DNA of 47,940 bases from Clostridia bacterium (GCA_017530275.1 JAFXMP010000142.1:1-47940), one strand, 5' to 3'. Counted from the first letter of the stretch, positions 24,192-32,350 are shown. The notes: generated from the sequence alone by a model not told the origin. Made by a program: numbers and translations.

Positions 24192-25040
24192 GTGATCCGA
24201 TTCGGCCCGGCGGGTAATTCCGAATCCTTTTACGCCCAAGGCTATAAAGCCAGCTGGCAAGCGCCGGGCTGGCTGCGGAGCATGGGCCTTTCCGCCTATG
24301 AGTATTCCTTTGGGCGCGGCGTGAACCTGTCGGAGGAAGCAGCGGAAAAAATCGCGGGGTACGCCAGGGAAAACGATATCGCCGTCAGCGCCCACGCGCC
24401 GTATTTTATCAACCTGGCGAATCCCGACCCGGAAAAGCGGGAAGCCTCCTTCCGCTACATCACGGAAAGCGCCCGGCTGGTCAGCCATCTTGGCGGCGAC
24501 CGGGTGGTGGTGCACGTGGGGGCGGTGATGAATCTGGACCGGAAAGAAGCGATGGAAAACTGCCGCCGTGGCATCAAGGAAGCCTATGCGCGGCTGGATG
24601 ATCTGGGATTATCCCATGTTCACCTGTGCCCGGAAACCATGGGCCGCGCAAGCCAGATCGGCGATTTACGGGAAACCCTTTCCTTCTGCCTGCTGGACGA
24701 TCGCCTGATCCCCTGTATCGATTTTGCCCACCTGCACGCCTTGGGCCAGGGTGCACTGAACGGGCCGGAAGATTTCGCCGCCGTGCTGGACACCATCGAA
24801 GCCGCTCTGGGCCTTAAACGTGCCCGGGAAATGCACATCCATTTTTCCACTATCGAATACACCGCCGCCGGTGAAAAGCGCCACCGCACTTTTGCGGAGG
24901 AAGCCTACGGTCCCCGGTTCCAGCATTTGGCCCCGCTGCTTAAGGAAAGAGGCTATCAGCCCCGCGTCATCTGTGAATGCAAGGACACCATGGCCGAAGA
25001 CGCGAAGGCCATGATGATGATGTATCAAAACCTGCTGTAA
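24192..25040 (+). CDS. Endonuclease IV-like TIM-barrel protein
   Basis: 282 residues, length of endonuclease IV. Metal ligands can be placed: SAHAPYFINLA, VVVHVGA, LCPETMGR, CIDFAHLHA and MHIHFSTIEY. The next block reads GEKRHRTF where E. coli Nfo has an Asp two positions before its His, so this follows an Nfo-like subfamily rather than Nfo itself; CECKDT supplies the last glutamate. True members cut DNA at abasic sites; whether this one acts on DNA or on a sugar is uncertain. GTG start at 24192, with AAGGAGGAAAAA upstream. It is 72 bases after the phosphoesterase gene. Confidence 0.75.
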   Translation: MIRFGPAGNSESFYAQGYKASWQAPGWLRSMGLSAYEYSFGRGVNLSEEAAEKIAGYARENDIAVSAHAPYFINLANPDPEKREASFRYITESARLVSHLGGDRVVVHVGAVMNLDRKEAMENCRRGIKEAYARLDDLGLSHVHLCPETMGRASQIGDLRETLSFCLLDDRLIPCIDFAHLHALGQGALNGPEDFAAVLDTIEAALGLKRAREMHIHFSTIEYTAAGEKRHRTFAEEAYGPRFQHLAPLLKERGYQPRVICECKDTMAEDAKAMMMMYQNLL

Positions 25041-25079
25041 AAAGGCTGCCTCACGGCTTGCGTGAGACAGCCTTTTCTT
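25041..25079. terminator. Bidirectional terminator between the endonuclease IV-like gene and GH127
   Basis: AAAGGCTGCCTCACG pairs with CGTGAGACAGCCTTTT (one mismatch) around GCTTG, with A and T runs on both sides. It separates two convergent genes. Confidence 0.85.
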
Positions 25080-25094
25080 GGTCGGGGAAGCGGA

Positions 25095-27131
25095 TCAATC
25101 GGCATCCATCCATACCCGCATTTCACCCTTGCCCCGGTTAGCCCAGGCAAAGTAAGGGATCAGGGTGATTTCAACATCTTGGGTCTGCGGTTTGGCCCAG
25201 GGAGCGTACAGGGGAGCATTTTCCTGCACGGCCACCCGTTTTCCGGGCACGATTAGGGCAGGCAGGTTCATGCCCCCGATCTGTTTTTCTATAATTTGCG
25301 CTTCCCCGGCTTTTTCCGGGCACGCGCACAGCAGGTGCAGGGCGTTTCCATTGTCCGTTTCCTCGGCGCAGTACACCCAGGGGCCGCGGGTGAAACACAC
25401 CTGTCCTGTGGTTTCCCGCACTTGGGGATTGGCCGCGACAGCCTGAACGGCCATGGGGAAATCGGCGGCGATGCGGTCCCCCGCCCGCCAGACGCCGGGA
25501 AAATGCAAATACCCGTTTTCCATATAACCGTTCCGCTCGTTTTCACCCATTGCATGCGCACTGCCCTTCGGGGCCCAAGAGGGCATGCGCAGGGCGATGG
25601 TTCCTTCCGCTTCCCCGGACAGTATGTCCACTTCCACATGTCCGCTGTTCATGAGATCAGCGTTCATTTTCAGGGTGATTTCCCGCCCATTCAGCTTGGC
25701 CGTGATCTCGCTGCCAATGAACAGATGGATATAGAGTATATTTTCCGACTGGGTGGCGATATACTGTCCCAAGGAGGACACGATGCGGGCGATATTGGGC
25801 GGACAGCAGGCGCATCCGAACCATTTCTGCCGCACGGGTTTCACATGATTCAGCCTTTCATCCGTTTCGCAGGCGGCTGGGTCCACCTCCAGGGGATTCA
25901 CATAGAAAAAGCTTTTGCCGTCCAGGGCCATGCCGGACAGGACGGTATTGTACAGCGCCCGTTCCATCACGTCGGCGTATTCCGCTTTCGGTTCCAATTG
26001 CAGCATCCGCCGGGCGAAGAAAGCAAGGCCGATAGCGGCGCAGGTTTCGGAATAGGCGGTATCGGAAGGCAAATCAAAGGGCCGGGAGAAGGCTTCGCCC
26101 ACATGGGTGCCGCCCACGCCGCCGGTGACGTACATTTTTTCGTTCACCGTACTGCGCCACAGCTTTTCGCAGGCGGTCCGCATGGCTTCGTCCCCGGTCA
26201 GCCGGGCTTCGTCCGCCATGCCACTGGCAAGATACATTTGCCTGACCGCGTGACCTACGGCTTCGTCCATGTTCCGCACGGGCTTATGGGCCTGGTAATA
26301 CATATAGCGTTCCGCCGTAACCGGCAGTTCTTTCTTTCCCTCTTTTTTCAGCCGCCGGTTTTCCTCTAAGGCGAAGGTGCTGGGGTCCGTACCCCGCACG
26401 TCCAGGAAGCGCTGGGCCAAGTCTTTCCATTCAGCCTCCCCGGTTTCCTCGTACAGCCGGTACAGCGCCATTTCGGCGATTTCATGGCCGGGGCAGCCCC
26501 TTTCTCCCTCGGGGCCGAAGCGCCGGAAAATGCATCGGCCAAATCGCCGGGCCACGTTCATAAGATCGTCCCTGCCCGTGGCTTGTTTCCAGGCTACCGC
26601 CGCTTCCGTCAGGTGACCGAAGCAATATAATTCGTGGTGATCCTTCAGGTTGGTAAATGCCCTTTCGCGCCCGGTCACGGAATAATAGGTATTCAGATAG
26701 CCGTCCTCCTCCTGGGCAGCGCAGATCAGGTCCACAGCCTCCTGGGCCTGTTTTTGCAGCTCCGCGTCCGGTTTCAGCGCCAGCTGATAGGCCACGGCTT
26801 CCAGCCACTTGTAGCCGTCACTGTCCTGGAACACGAAGCCGTAAAAACCGTCGTCCATGGCCGGCTTTCCTTCTTCGGGCTGTACAACGAAGCCGCAGTT
26901 CTGCTGCACAGGGGCATACGCGCCGCTTGCTTTTTTGGCGGCGATGGCCCGTGCGGCGGCGCGCATGTTATGGGCCCACCAGCTGGGGGCCGCGCCGGGT
27001 ACCCGGTCATTCAGCGCGTCCCACTGGTAGGGGATCACGGCAAAACGGATCAGGTCCATTTCCCGGCTCCAGAAAGGGTCTGTCACCCGGACGGAACGGA
27101 GCGGAAGCGGGGCGGAGATCGTATGGGGCAT
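25095..27131 (-). CDS. GH127 beta-L-arabinofuranosidase (HypBA1-like)
   Basis: 678 residues, no signal peptide, so cytoplasmic. GH127 landmarks: VTDPFWSREMDLIR at the start, DGYLNTYYSV, ELYCFGHLTEAAVA, YVTGGVGGTHVGEAFS, the zinc-site glutamate and cysteine in YSETCAAIGL, and WFGCACCPPNIARIVSSLG with the nucleophile and second zinc cysteine. The enzyme removes terminal beta-L-arabinofuranose from hydroxyproline-linked or related plant glycans. AGGAGG precedes the ATG. It has its own promoter and shares a terminator with the convergent gene; there is no adjacent transporter. Confidence 0.93.
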   Translation of the reverse strand: MPHTISAPLPLRSVRVTDPFWSREMDLIRFAVIPYQWDALNDRVPGAAPSWWAHNMRAAARAIAAKKASGAYAPVQQNCGFVVQPEEGKPAMDDGFYGFVFQDSDGYKWLEAVAYQLALKPDAELQKQAQEAVDLICAAQEEDGYLNTYYSVTGRERAFTNLKDHHELYCFGHLTEAAVAWKQATGRDDLMNVARRFGRCIFRRFGPEGERGCPGHEIAEMALYRLYEETGEAEWKDLAQRFLDVRGTDPSTFALEENRRLKKEGKKELPVTAERYMYYQAHKPVRNMDEAVGHAVRQMYLASGMADEARLTGDEAMRTACEKLWRSTVNEKMYVTGGVGGTHVGEAFSRPFDLPSDTAYSETCAAIGLAFFARRMLQLEPKAEYADVMERALYNTVLSGMALDGKSFFYVNPLEVDPAACETDERLNHVKPVRQKWFGCACCPPNIARIVSSLGQYIATQSENILYIHLFIGSEITAKLNGREITLKMNADLMNSGHVEVDILSGEAEGTIALRMPSWAPKGSAHAMGENERNGYMENGYLHFPGVWRAGDRIAADFPMAVQAVAANPQVRETTGQVCFTRGPWVYCAEETDNGNALHLLCACPEKAGEAQIIEKQIGGMNLPALIVPGKRVAVQENAPLYAPWAKPQTQDVEITLIPYFAWANRGKGEMRVWMDAD

Positions 27132-27220
27132 GGCTATTTCCTCCTACTAATACTCTATCTTTTTTCAGCTTGCGTATTATTGAGGGATGACCCTCCTTTG
27201 CGCTGTCAGGAATTGTCTTT

Positions 27221-27249
27221 ATTATATCGGAGGCGGCGGGGTTTTTCAA
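27221..27249 (-). promoter_or_regulatory. Promoter of the GH127 gene
   Basis: On the minus strand TTGAAA (27244-27249), 17 bases, TATAAT (27221-27226). The leader of about 85 bases holds no recognised element. For rubrerythrin on the other strand I see no clear promoter between 27250 and 27407. Confidence 0.75.
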
Positions 27250-27407
27250 GTGCGGAAACGGAAACGGCTGGAACAAAGCCGCGGATTGCATAAAAAATTG
27301 CCTGCCCGCAAAATTTATAAAAGGAAAAACCGCATGCCCACCGAATGATACACTTATACGGCTTTTTGCCGGAAAGCGAAGGAAACATAGAAAAAGGAGG
27401 AATCCCC

Positions 27408-27941
27408 ATGGAATTGAAAGGCAGCAAAACCGAACAGAACCTGCGCGACGCGTTCGCCGGGGAAAGCCAGGCCCGGAACAAGTACACCTATTTTGCCTCC
27501 AAGGCCAAGAAGGAAGGCTATGTGCAGATTTCCAACCTGTTTTTGGAAACCGCGGACAACGAGAAAGAGCATGCCAAAATCTGGTTCAAGCTCCTGGGCG
27601 GCATCGGCACCACAGCGGAAAACCTGTTGGCCGCGGCGGAGGGCGAAAACTTTGAATGGACGGATATGTACGCCCGCTTCGCCAAGGAAGCCCGGGAAGA
27701 AGGCTTTGAGGATATCGCCAAACTGTTTGAAGGCGTAGGCGCTATCGAAAAGGAGCATGAGGAACGCTACCGCAAACTGCTTGCCAACGTGCAGGGCGGC
27801 CTGGTGTTCTCCAAAGACGGGGACATGATCTGGCAGTGCAGCAACTGCGGCCACATCGTGGTGGGCAAGCAGGCCCCTGAGGTCTGCCCCGTGTGCGCTC
27901 ATCCCCAGGCGTATTTCCAGGTGAAGGCGGAGAACTATTGA
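27408..27941 (+). CDS. rbr: Rubrerythrin
   Basis: 177 residues. An N-terminal four-helix diiron domain carries the glutamates in [24 protein letters not shown] and [11 protein letters not shown]; a C-terminal rubredoxin-like domain has CSNCGH and CPVCAHP, which hold the FeS4 site. It reduces hydrogen peroxide with NADH-derived electrons in the cytoplasm of anaerobes. AAAAAGGAGG lies seven bases before the ATG; the upstream in-frame ATG at 27345 has no site. Supports an oxygen-sensitive host. Confidence 0.96.
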   Translation: MELKGSKTEQNLRDAFAGESQARNKYTYFASKAKKEGYVQISNLFLETADNEKEHAKIWFKLLGGIGTTAENLLAAAEGENFEWTDMYARFAKEAREEGFEDIAKLFEGVGAIEKEHEERYRKLLANVQGGLVFSKDGDMIWQCSNCGHIVVGKQAPEVCPVCAHPQAYFQVKAENY

Positions 27942-27960
27942 TCAATCTGCTGCGCGCAAA

Positions 27961-27990
27961 AAAGAGGACTCCAAACGGGGTCCTCTTATA
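27961..27990. terminator. Terminator, stronger on the minus strand
   Basis: AGAGGAC (27963-27969) pairs with GTCCTCT (27980-27986). On the plus strand, ending rubrerythrin, the tail is only TATAAT-like. On the minus strand the hairpin is followed by an unbroken run of T (the A run at 27958-27963), a much better terminator. This implies that a minus-strand transcript arrives from the right. Confidence 0.75.
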
Positions 27991-28314
27991 ATCTATCTTT
28001 AACCCATGGATGGGATCATTCTTAATCGGAACGGGACAACTGCAGAAGGATACTGGGTAACACAATCGGTTATGAAAGGTTTGTCCCGTTCCCTGAAATC
28101 CAATCAAAGCTGTCATCGTCGTTTGAATTACAGTTGATCCATGATCCTTGGGCGGCGGTGGGAGACAGGTTTCTGTTGATTCGCGGCGTTTTCCTTGCTT
28201 CCTTCGTTTCTTTGCCGCCTTTGTTTGTTTCCTGCTTCTTCTTCGTTTATTCGTTCACACGTTGCTTATACACTGAGAATCAATTCTACAGTTAAGCCTT
28301 TTTCCTGCGCAGGA

Positions 28315-28395
28315 TCACATTTTTCTTTTCCTGTCATATTCAGTTGTCACTAAGGATTGTGTTTCGTCCCCCACCGCATACAGAGCGTGATCCAT
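28315..28395 (-). CDS. Possible 26-residue small protein
   Basis: ATG at 28395, preceded by AAGGAGGAGAG with a short spacer, opens 26 codons beginning MDHALYAVGDETQSLV and ending YDRKRKM. The product would be charged and soluble. It is the only frame in the orphan transcript with a good ribosome site. A one-base insertion in the GAAAAATG run near its end would add eight residues ending RRKKA, so a frameshifted longer ancestor is possible. No family recognised. Confidence 0.3.
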   Translation of the reverse strand: MDHALYAVGDETQSLVTTEYDRKRKM

Positions 28396-28508
28396 GGGAC
28401 TCTCCTCCTTCCCGGAACTGTCCGGACTTATTTTCTATCTCAGAAAAGGTTTGCTTGCTGTGTGATAGATTTCTGTCGGTCGGCGTTGCTCTTTCTCTTT
28501 TCGCTTAT

Positions 28509-28537
28509 ATCTTACCAGATCATTTTTCCTTTGTCAA
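28509..28537 (-). promoter_or_regulatory. Strong promoter of the orphan minus-strand unit
   Basis: On the minus strand TTGACA (28532-28537), 17 bases, TAAGAT (28509-28514), with TGG directly before the -10 box as an extended -10 element. Confidence 0.75.
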
Positions 28538-28651
28538 TACCTTTTTGGCACATTTGGTAAATTTTTTTCCAGAAATTTTATTCAGGCGGCAAGGATAGAC
28601 CGGGACGATAAGCCTGCCAGAGGGAGGAGGAGAGCAGCGAGCCCGTCTTTC

Positions 28652-29623
28652 TTATTGGATCTGTTCAGCCAGGGCAGCCAGATCCAGCCCGTCAGGGTCC
28701 GCTGTATATACGGAAAGGGAATGCATCAATTTCTGTTCCGCATCAAACCACATGCATAGTTCCACCCATCCCTCGCTGCCGTTGTGGGCCTGGCAAATGG
28801 TTCCGTCGCAGTTGCCGACACGGATGGATTCTTCGCTTTCCCAATCAAAATACATGCCGGAGATATCCATGAGCTGCCCTGCTTCCAGTTCGGCAGGCTG
28901 AACGCGGGCGCAGAATACGTCACCGAACAGCGTAAAATCCATTTCCGCCAAACCTTCGCTCCGAAGGAAACGGTACAGGACGTTCTCCGCTCCTTCCGGC
29001 GCCTGAAAAGACAAACCGGAGGCTTCTTTTAACTGTTCAGCCGTCATCTCTTCCCACGGGTTGGGGATGAAGACTGGCTGATATCCCACAAAGCCGCTGT
29101 CGTTCTTTTCGCTGCTCAGGAACCAGTTTTCCAGCGCAAGCGGCGGCGTTTCCTGATCCAGCACATGGGCCCACAGCTGCATATCCTCCGTAAGGACGCT
29201 GACGGGCGTTCCGGGGCAGTAAAGAAGCATTTCATCGCCTTCGCTGACGCCGTAAGGCTCTGTGGGCACATAGCGGATCTCATCAACGATGGATTCTTCC
29301 TCCTGATCGAAATCCAGCCTGTCGATCACGATCTTCCAGGTGTTTTCATCCACCTGCTCCTGGATACGCATTTGTCCGCTGAATACGCAGAAATATATCG
29401 TACCGAAGGGGTATGCCTCCGCGCAGTCCCCCATATCGCTGTCGTGAAAATCGCCAGTAAAGGAACCGTCAGGCTGAATTTGCAGATCGGTGGACCAGGC
29501 GCCCGCTCCGCTGCAGAAGGTCCAGGCCAGGCCGCTTAATGATTCAAAGAGATTCTCCTCCGCAGCCGCGGATGCAGTCAGCGCCAGCGCCATACACAGA
29601 ATCAGAACAATCAGCTTTTTCAT
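28652..29623 (-). CDS. Secreted protein of unknown function
   Basis: 323 residues. Signal peptide MKKLIVLILCMALALTASAAAEE, no lipobox. The mature part begins with a lipocalin-like or beta-rich stretch (GLAWTFCSGAGAWSTDL, IQPDGSFTGDFHDSD) and has many acidic residues; a Cys appears in several segments. I cannot name a domain. The start at 29623 is set by AAAGGAG nine bases before; the frame continues upstream to 29701 with no ribosome site. Last member of the minus-strand accessory run, 87 bases after the TIGR04076-like gene. Right of it, towards 28502, no terminator is obvious. Confidence 0.7.
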   Translation of the reverse strand: MKKLIVLILCMALALTASAAAEENLFESLSGLAWTFCSGAGAWSTDLQIQPDGSFTGDFHDSDMGDCAEAYPFGTIYFCVFSGQMRIQEQVDENTWKIVIDRLDFDQEEESIVDEIRYVPTEPYGVSEGDEMLLYCPGTPVSVLTEDMQLWAHVLDQETPPLALENWFLSSEKNDSGFVGYQPVFIPNPWEEMTAEQLKEASGLSFQAPEGAENVLYRFLRSEGLAEMDFTLFGDVFCARVQPAELEAGQLMDISGMYFDWESEESIRVGNCDGTICQAHNGSEGWVELCMWFDAEQKLMHSLSVYTADPDGLDLAALAEQIQ

Positions 29624-29710
29624 TTTATATTTCTCCTTTCGCGGGAAGGTTTGCTTCCCGGAAATATATACGATCATGACAGGACGAATGTTCCCTTGCA
29701 ATGGAAAAAT

Positions 29711-30073
29711 TTACGTCTCATCTGGATAATCCCAAAATCCGCCCTTATGAAAGTTCTCATTTCCCAAAGGTTTCGCCGTCAGGCGGAAGATCACGCACCC
29801 ATCCGGACAAACGATGGTTTTCGTATACTTCCCATCGCCGCCAAGGTTTTCAAGGTCTCCCCCGCTTCGGATGGCTTCCATCAGGGGATAGAGCATCATC
29901 ATGGTTTTGGAGCAAATGCCATATCCCGCCTGATTCACGGGACAGCCGTAGGTGCAGGTATAGGTATCGCCGATTTCCTCTCCGTTCCGGCAATACCGTT
30001 CCGTATGATCCCCGTGCAAAAAGCCGGTCACTTCCACGGTGAATTCATATTCCTCATCATACCACTTTTTCAT
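29711..30073 (-). CDS. TIGR04076-like small protein
   Basis: 120 residues. EFTVEVTGFLHGDHTER, then CPVNQAGYG, MMMLYPLMEAIRSGGDL and TIVCPDGCVIFRL match the layout of the TIGR04076 family (a Cys-containing start, an LYP helix and a CPDG ending). Function is unknown; the paired cysteines (YGCP, CPDGC) suggest metal binding. AGAGGA precedes the ATG at 30073. It lies 37 bases after the nucleotidyltransferase gene, in the same run. Confidence 0.65.
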   Translation of the reverse strand: MKKWYDEEYEFTVEVTGFLHGDHTERYCRNGEEIGDTYTCTYGCPVNQAGYGICSKTMMMLYPLMEAIRSGGDLENLGGDGKYTKTIVCPDGCVIFRLTAKPLGNENFHKGGFWDYPDET

Positions 30074-30110
30074 CTTCCGTCCTCTTTTCCGCTCCGCCAA
30101 CTGGGAGCTG

Positions 30111-30899
30111 TCATTTAATAGGAGATTCTTTCATGAGCTCGCGCTCCAAAACATCGGCATATTGCTGGACGACCGGTCCCAAAGCTTTCAGCCACTGCTT
30201 CACGTCTTCCCTGCCTTTGAAGGCCAAGGGGGATTGCCGGATTGCGATTGTCTTTCGCAGCGGCTCCTCATCAGAAAAAATATGCTCCTCCAGCGCCCAA
30301 ATCCCCGCCTGTGTTTTGGCGGTCACATCGCTGTATCTCAGGGTATAAACGCAGCGGGCGATATCCAGCAGCCAGCCGCACGAATAGAGGGATTCATCCG
30401 TATGAACGGCGTACTTTCGGATGGCGTCCAAATGCGCCCGGACGGCTTCGATCAGTTCTTCCCGGCCCGGAGCCGGGAACATCCACGGCTGATTGCCATA
30501 TACAGTCTTTCCGTACTTTGCCAATTCAAATCGGGAGAAAACATCCTGTACATAGCAGCCGGTGATCCTCTGGCCGCTCGTTCCCCAATAGACCAGCCTG
30601 GAGAATACCTGGCTTCGGTATTCCTCTCTGCTGGCGATAATTCCTTCAAAAGAACGGTAATACGGATTTTCGGGTTCTTTTTTGAGCATGTCCTGCCGGA
30701 GGGGCAGCAAGCTTTCCGCCTGGCTTTCTGAGATCGTTTCACCGGTCAGCGCGATAAAATCAATATCGCTCCAGCCCAAATGAAAATCATCCAGCACGAC
30801 GCTGCCATAGAGCCAAATCCCCGCGACTTTTCCATCCATGATCCGGGCGATTTCATTCGTCATCCCGGCGGCAGCATCAAACAAACCACTATGATTCAT
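30111..30899 (-). CDS. Aminoglycoside nucleotidyltransferase-like protein (AadA/ANT(9)-type)
   Basis: 262 residues. The N-terminal nucleotidyltransferase core has WLYGSVVLDDFHLGWSDIDF, with the GS motif and paired aspartates that bind two Mg2+. The C-terminal half (LYSCGWLLDIARCVYTLRY, KTQAGIWALEEHI) matches the all-helical AadA-type domain that carries the catalytic glutamate and binds the drug. Proven relatives adenylylate streptomycin or spectinomycin. Resemblance is to the fold family; I cannot claim drug resistance. Start ATG overlaps the stop of the CAT-like gene by four bases, implying coupled translation. Confidence 0.75.
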   Translation of the reverse strand: MNHSGLFDAAAGMTNEIARIMDGKVAGIWLYGSVVLDDFHLGWSDIDFIALTGETISESQAESLLPLRQDMLKKEPENPYYRSFEGIIASREEYRSQVFSRLVYWGTSGQRITGCYVQDVFSRFELAKYGKTVYGNQPWMFPAPGREELIEAVRAHLDAIRKYAVHTDESLYSCGWLLDIARCVYTLRYSDVTAKTQAGIWALEEHIFSDEEPLRKTIAIRQSPLAFKGREDVKQWLKALGPVVQQYADVLERELMKESPIK

Positions 30900-31555
30900 T
30901 GCGCTTTACAAAATGCCGGAATTTCTTTCTCCAGCAGCCGGAATACATTAGCCACAAGATACCCGTCGGCGATCGCATGGTTCAGCCGGACGGTGAGCGG
31001 CAGCATCAGCCTGCCGTTTTCCTCCCGATATCTGCCCCAGTTCACGATGGGCAGAAAGTACAGGTATCCGTCCGGAAGCTCAATATTCAGGGCGTCATAA
31101 GAGAGCCAGGAAATATAGGACGCGTCAAACCAGTTGGGATGATTCGCCGCGTCCAGCGCGTATTCCCTTGTCTGTTTTGCTTTTTCCAGGTCCGCTGTTG
31201 CGGCCCGATAGAATGCCGGATAGTCCTCCGTGTACTCCGTATAGACCGGCGAACAGGTTTCCGTATCCTCATGAAAAACGTACTGGGTGGGGTTGATCTT
31301 ATCATAGCAGATCAGTTCGTCGCGCTGCCATACGTAAGCCATCCTGTAATCCTCCCGGGAATTCAGCACCTTCGACAGAAGATACAGGAAATTGAGGTAG
31401 AATTTTGTCCCGGTCTTTTTTGAATACGCCGCCAGTTCCGTCACGTCCAGCCGGGCGGTCATGGAGGTGGAGCATTTGCAGTCCTCCGTAAAATGCCGGT
31501 ACACGCCTTTTCTGTAATACCGTTCCCGATCAATGACTTTGTAATTCACTTGCAT
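30896..31555 (-). CDS. Chloramphenicol acetyltransferase-like protein (type A CAT fold)
   Basis: 219 residues, the length of CAT enzymes. YYRKGVYRHFTEDCKCSTSMT, then FYLNFLYLLSKVLNSREDYRM, WFDASYISWLSYDALNIEL, FLPIVNWGRY and PLTVRLNHAIADGYLV match CAT along the chain. The catalytic motif HHxxxDG appears as NHAIADG: the active-site His and Asp are kept and only the preceding His is replaced by Asn. It should transfer acetyl from acetyl-CoA to a hydroxyl; chloramphenicol is the family substrate. AGGAGG is only three bases from the ATG at 31555 but nine from a GTG at 31549, so translation may begin there. Confidence 0.85.
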   Translation of the reverse strand: MQVNYKVIDRERYYRKGVYRHFTEDCKCSTSMTARLDVTELAAYSKKTGTKFYLNFLYLLSKVLNSREDYRMAYVWQRDELICYDKINPTQYVFHEDTETCSPVYTEYTEDYPAFYRAATADLEKAKQTREYALDAANHPNWFDASYISWLSYDALNIELPDGYLYFLPIVNWGRYREENGRLMLPLTVRLNHAIADGYLVANVFRLLEKEIPAFCKAQ

Positions 31556-31578
31556 GATCCTCCTGATTGCCGTGCTAT

Positions 31579-31707
31579 TTATTTATGCGGGCAGGCGCGC
31601 TCCCTGCCGCATACCAGGTACATGGCCGCGGCGCGCTGTTCATAGATTTTGAAAGCGCCCGCGGCGATTTCCTCGATAAAGTAAACACCCTGCTTTGTCT
31701 CTGCCAT
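31579..31707 (-). pseudogene. N-terminal remnant of an MBL-fold metallo-hydrolase
   Basis: A 42-codon frame, too short for a domain. The segments VYFIEEIAAGAFKIYEQ and MYLVCGRERA match the usual first strands of MBL-fold hydrolases, where LLIDTG would follow; instead it reads CPHK and stops. The His-rich metal sites are all absent. It keeps the spacing of the operon (33 bases after the nucleotidase gene, 23 before the CAT-like gene), so a deletion after the first 40 codons explains it better than chance. Confidence 0.6.
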
Positions 31708-31740
31708 TGAATGATCCCCGCTTTCCCAATTCTTCTTTCC

Positions 31741-32337
31741 TTAACCCACCAGACTTTTTATGGTCTCCCAATCAAAGCAGCGGCTGTATTTTTCGCCGGG
31801 AAACGCGCACTGTTGATTCCACGGACGGTCATAAACCAGCACCTTGAGTTCAGGCAAGTGCTCAAAAAACTGAAACGCCGCCGGTGAATCCTCCACGGCA
31901 TAATCAAAGGGCATTTTTTTGTAATCCTCGATCTCCAGGCTGAAATCGCTGTTCCTGATAAAGCTGTCCCGGCCATACTTATTCAGGCAGTACAGCTTAG
32001 CGCGCGCAAGCCCGTGCCGGTCCAGCCATGCCCGCGACGGCGCATAAGCGCTGTACGGGCGTCCCGTGATAACGGATACGTCATACCCCTTATCCAGCCA
32101 GCTGTTGACGGTTTCGGACGCGCCCGCTGTTTCCGCAAAGGACAGCAGCGCTTCCGGCCTGTGCGCTGCAATCATCATCTGCTCATACTGCTGATCCGTC
32201 AGGGTAAAGGATGTTTGCAGATTAAAGTACCGGATATCCTCGTAGGGGATGTTCTTTCCGAACATCTCCGCCGCGAGCCCGGAGAAATACCGTCCCGTCT
32301 CACACAGACAATCGTCAAAATCAACGTAAATATGCAT
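31741..32337 (-). CDS. HAD-superfamily 5'-nucleotidase (NT5C-like)
   Basis: 198 residues. HAD motif I YVDFDDCLCET at residue 4 with both catalytic aspartates, motif II VITGRPYS, and motif III/IV YAVEDSPAAFQ with the acidic Mg2+ ligand, in an order and size like the cytosolic deoxyribonucleotidase NT5C group. It would remove phosphate from nucleotides or a similar small phosphate ester. AAAGGATG precedes the ATG. Thirteen bases after the GNAT gene. Confidence 0.75.
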   Translation of the reverse strand: MHIYVDFDDCLCETGRYFSGLAAEMFGKNIPYEDIRYFNLQTSFTLTDQQYEQMMIAAHRPEALLSFAETAGASETVNSWLDKGYDVSVITGRPYSAYAPSRAWLDRHGLARAKLYCLNKYGRDSFIRNSDFSLEIEDYKKMPFDYAVEDSPAAFQFFEHLPELKVLVYDRPWNQQCAFPGEKYSRCFDWETIKSLVG

Positions 32338-32350
32338 ATGCTGTCATCCT

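Larger units (their letters stand above)
27957..28502 (-). other. Orphan minus-strand transcription unit, candidate non-coding or small-ORF RNA
   Basis: A strong promoter (28509-28537) and a strong minus-strand terminator (27961-27990) frame about 545 bases with no long reading frame. Contents in transcript order: a leader, AAGGAGGAGAG and a 26-codon ORF (28395-28315), a purine-rich tract of about 100 bases (about 28265-28165), and a 12-bp perfect inverted repeat GGAACGGGACAA/TTGTCCCGTTCC (28081-28092 with 28028-28039) enclosing 41 bases. Composition is more AT-rich than neighbouring genes. It could be an RNA, a small-protein gene with a long tail, or a decayed gene that kept its signals. Confidence 0.4.

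Noticed and set aside
23205..24515. Minus-strand 436-codon frame across three plus-strand genes
   Set aside because: It spans the ends of three well-supported genes with good ribosome sites and shows no domain.
28000..28140. Known riboswitch or T-box in the orphan region
   Set aside because: No T-box, SAM, FMN, cobalamin or other core motif that I can recognise is present.
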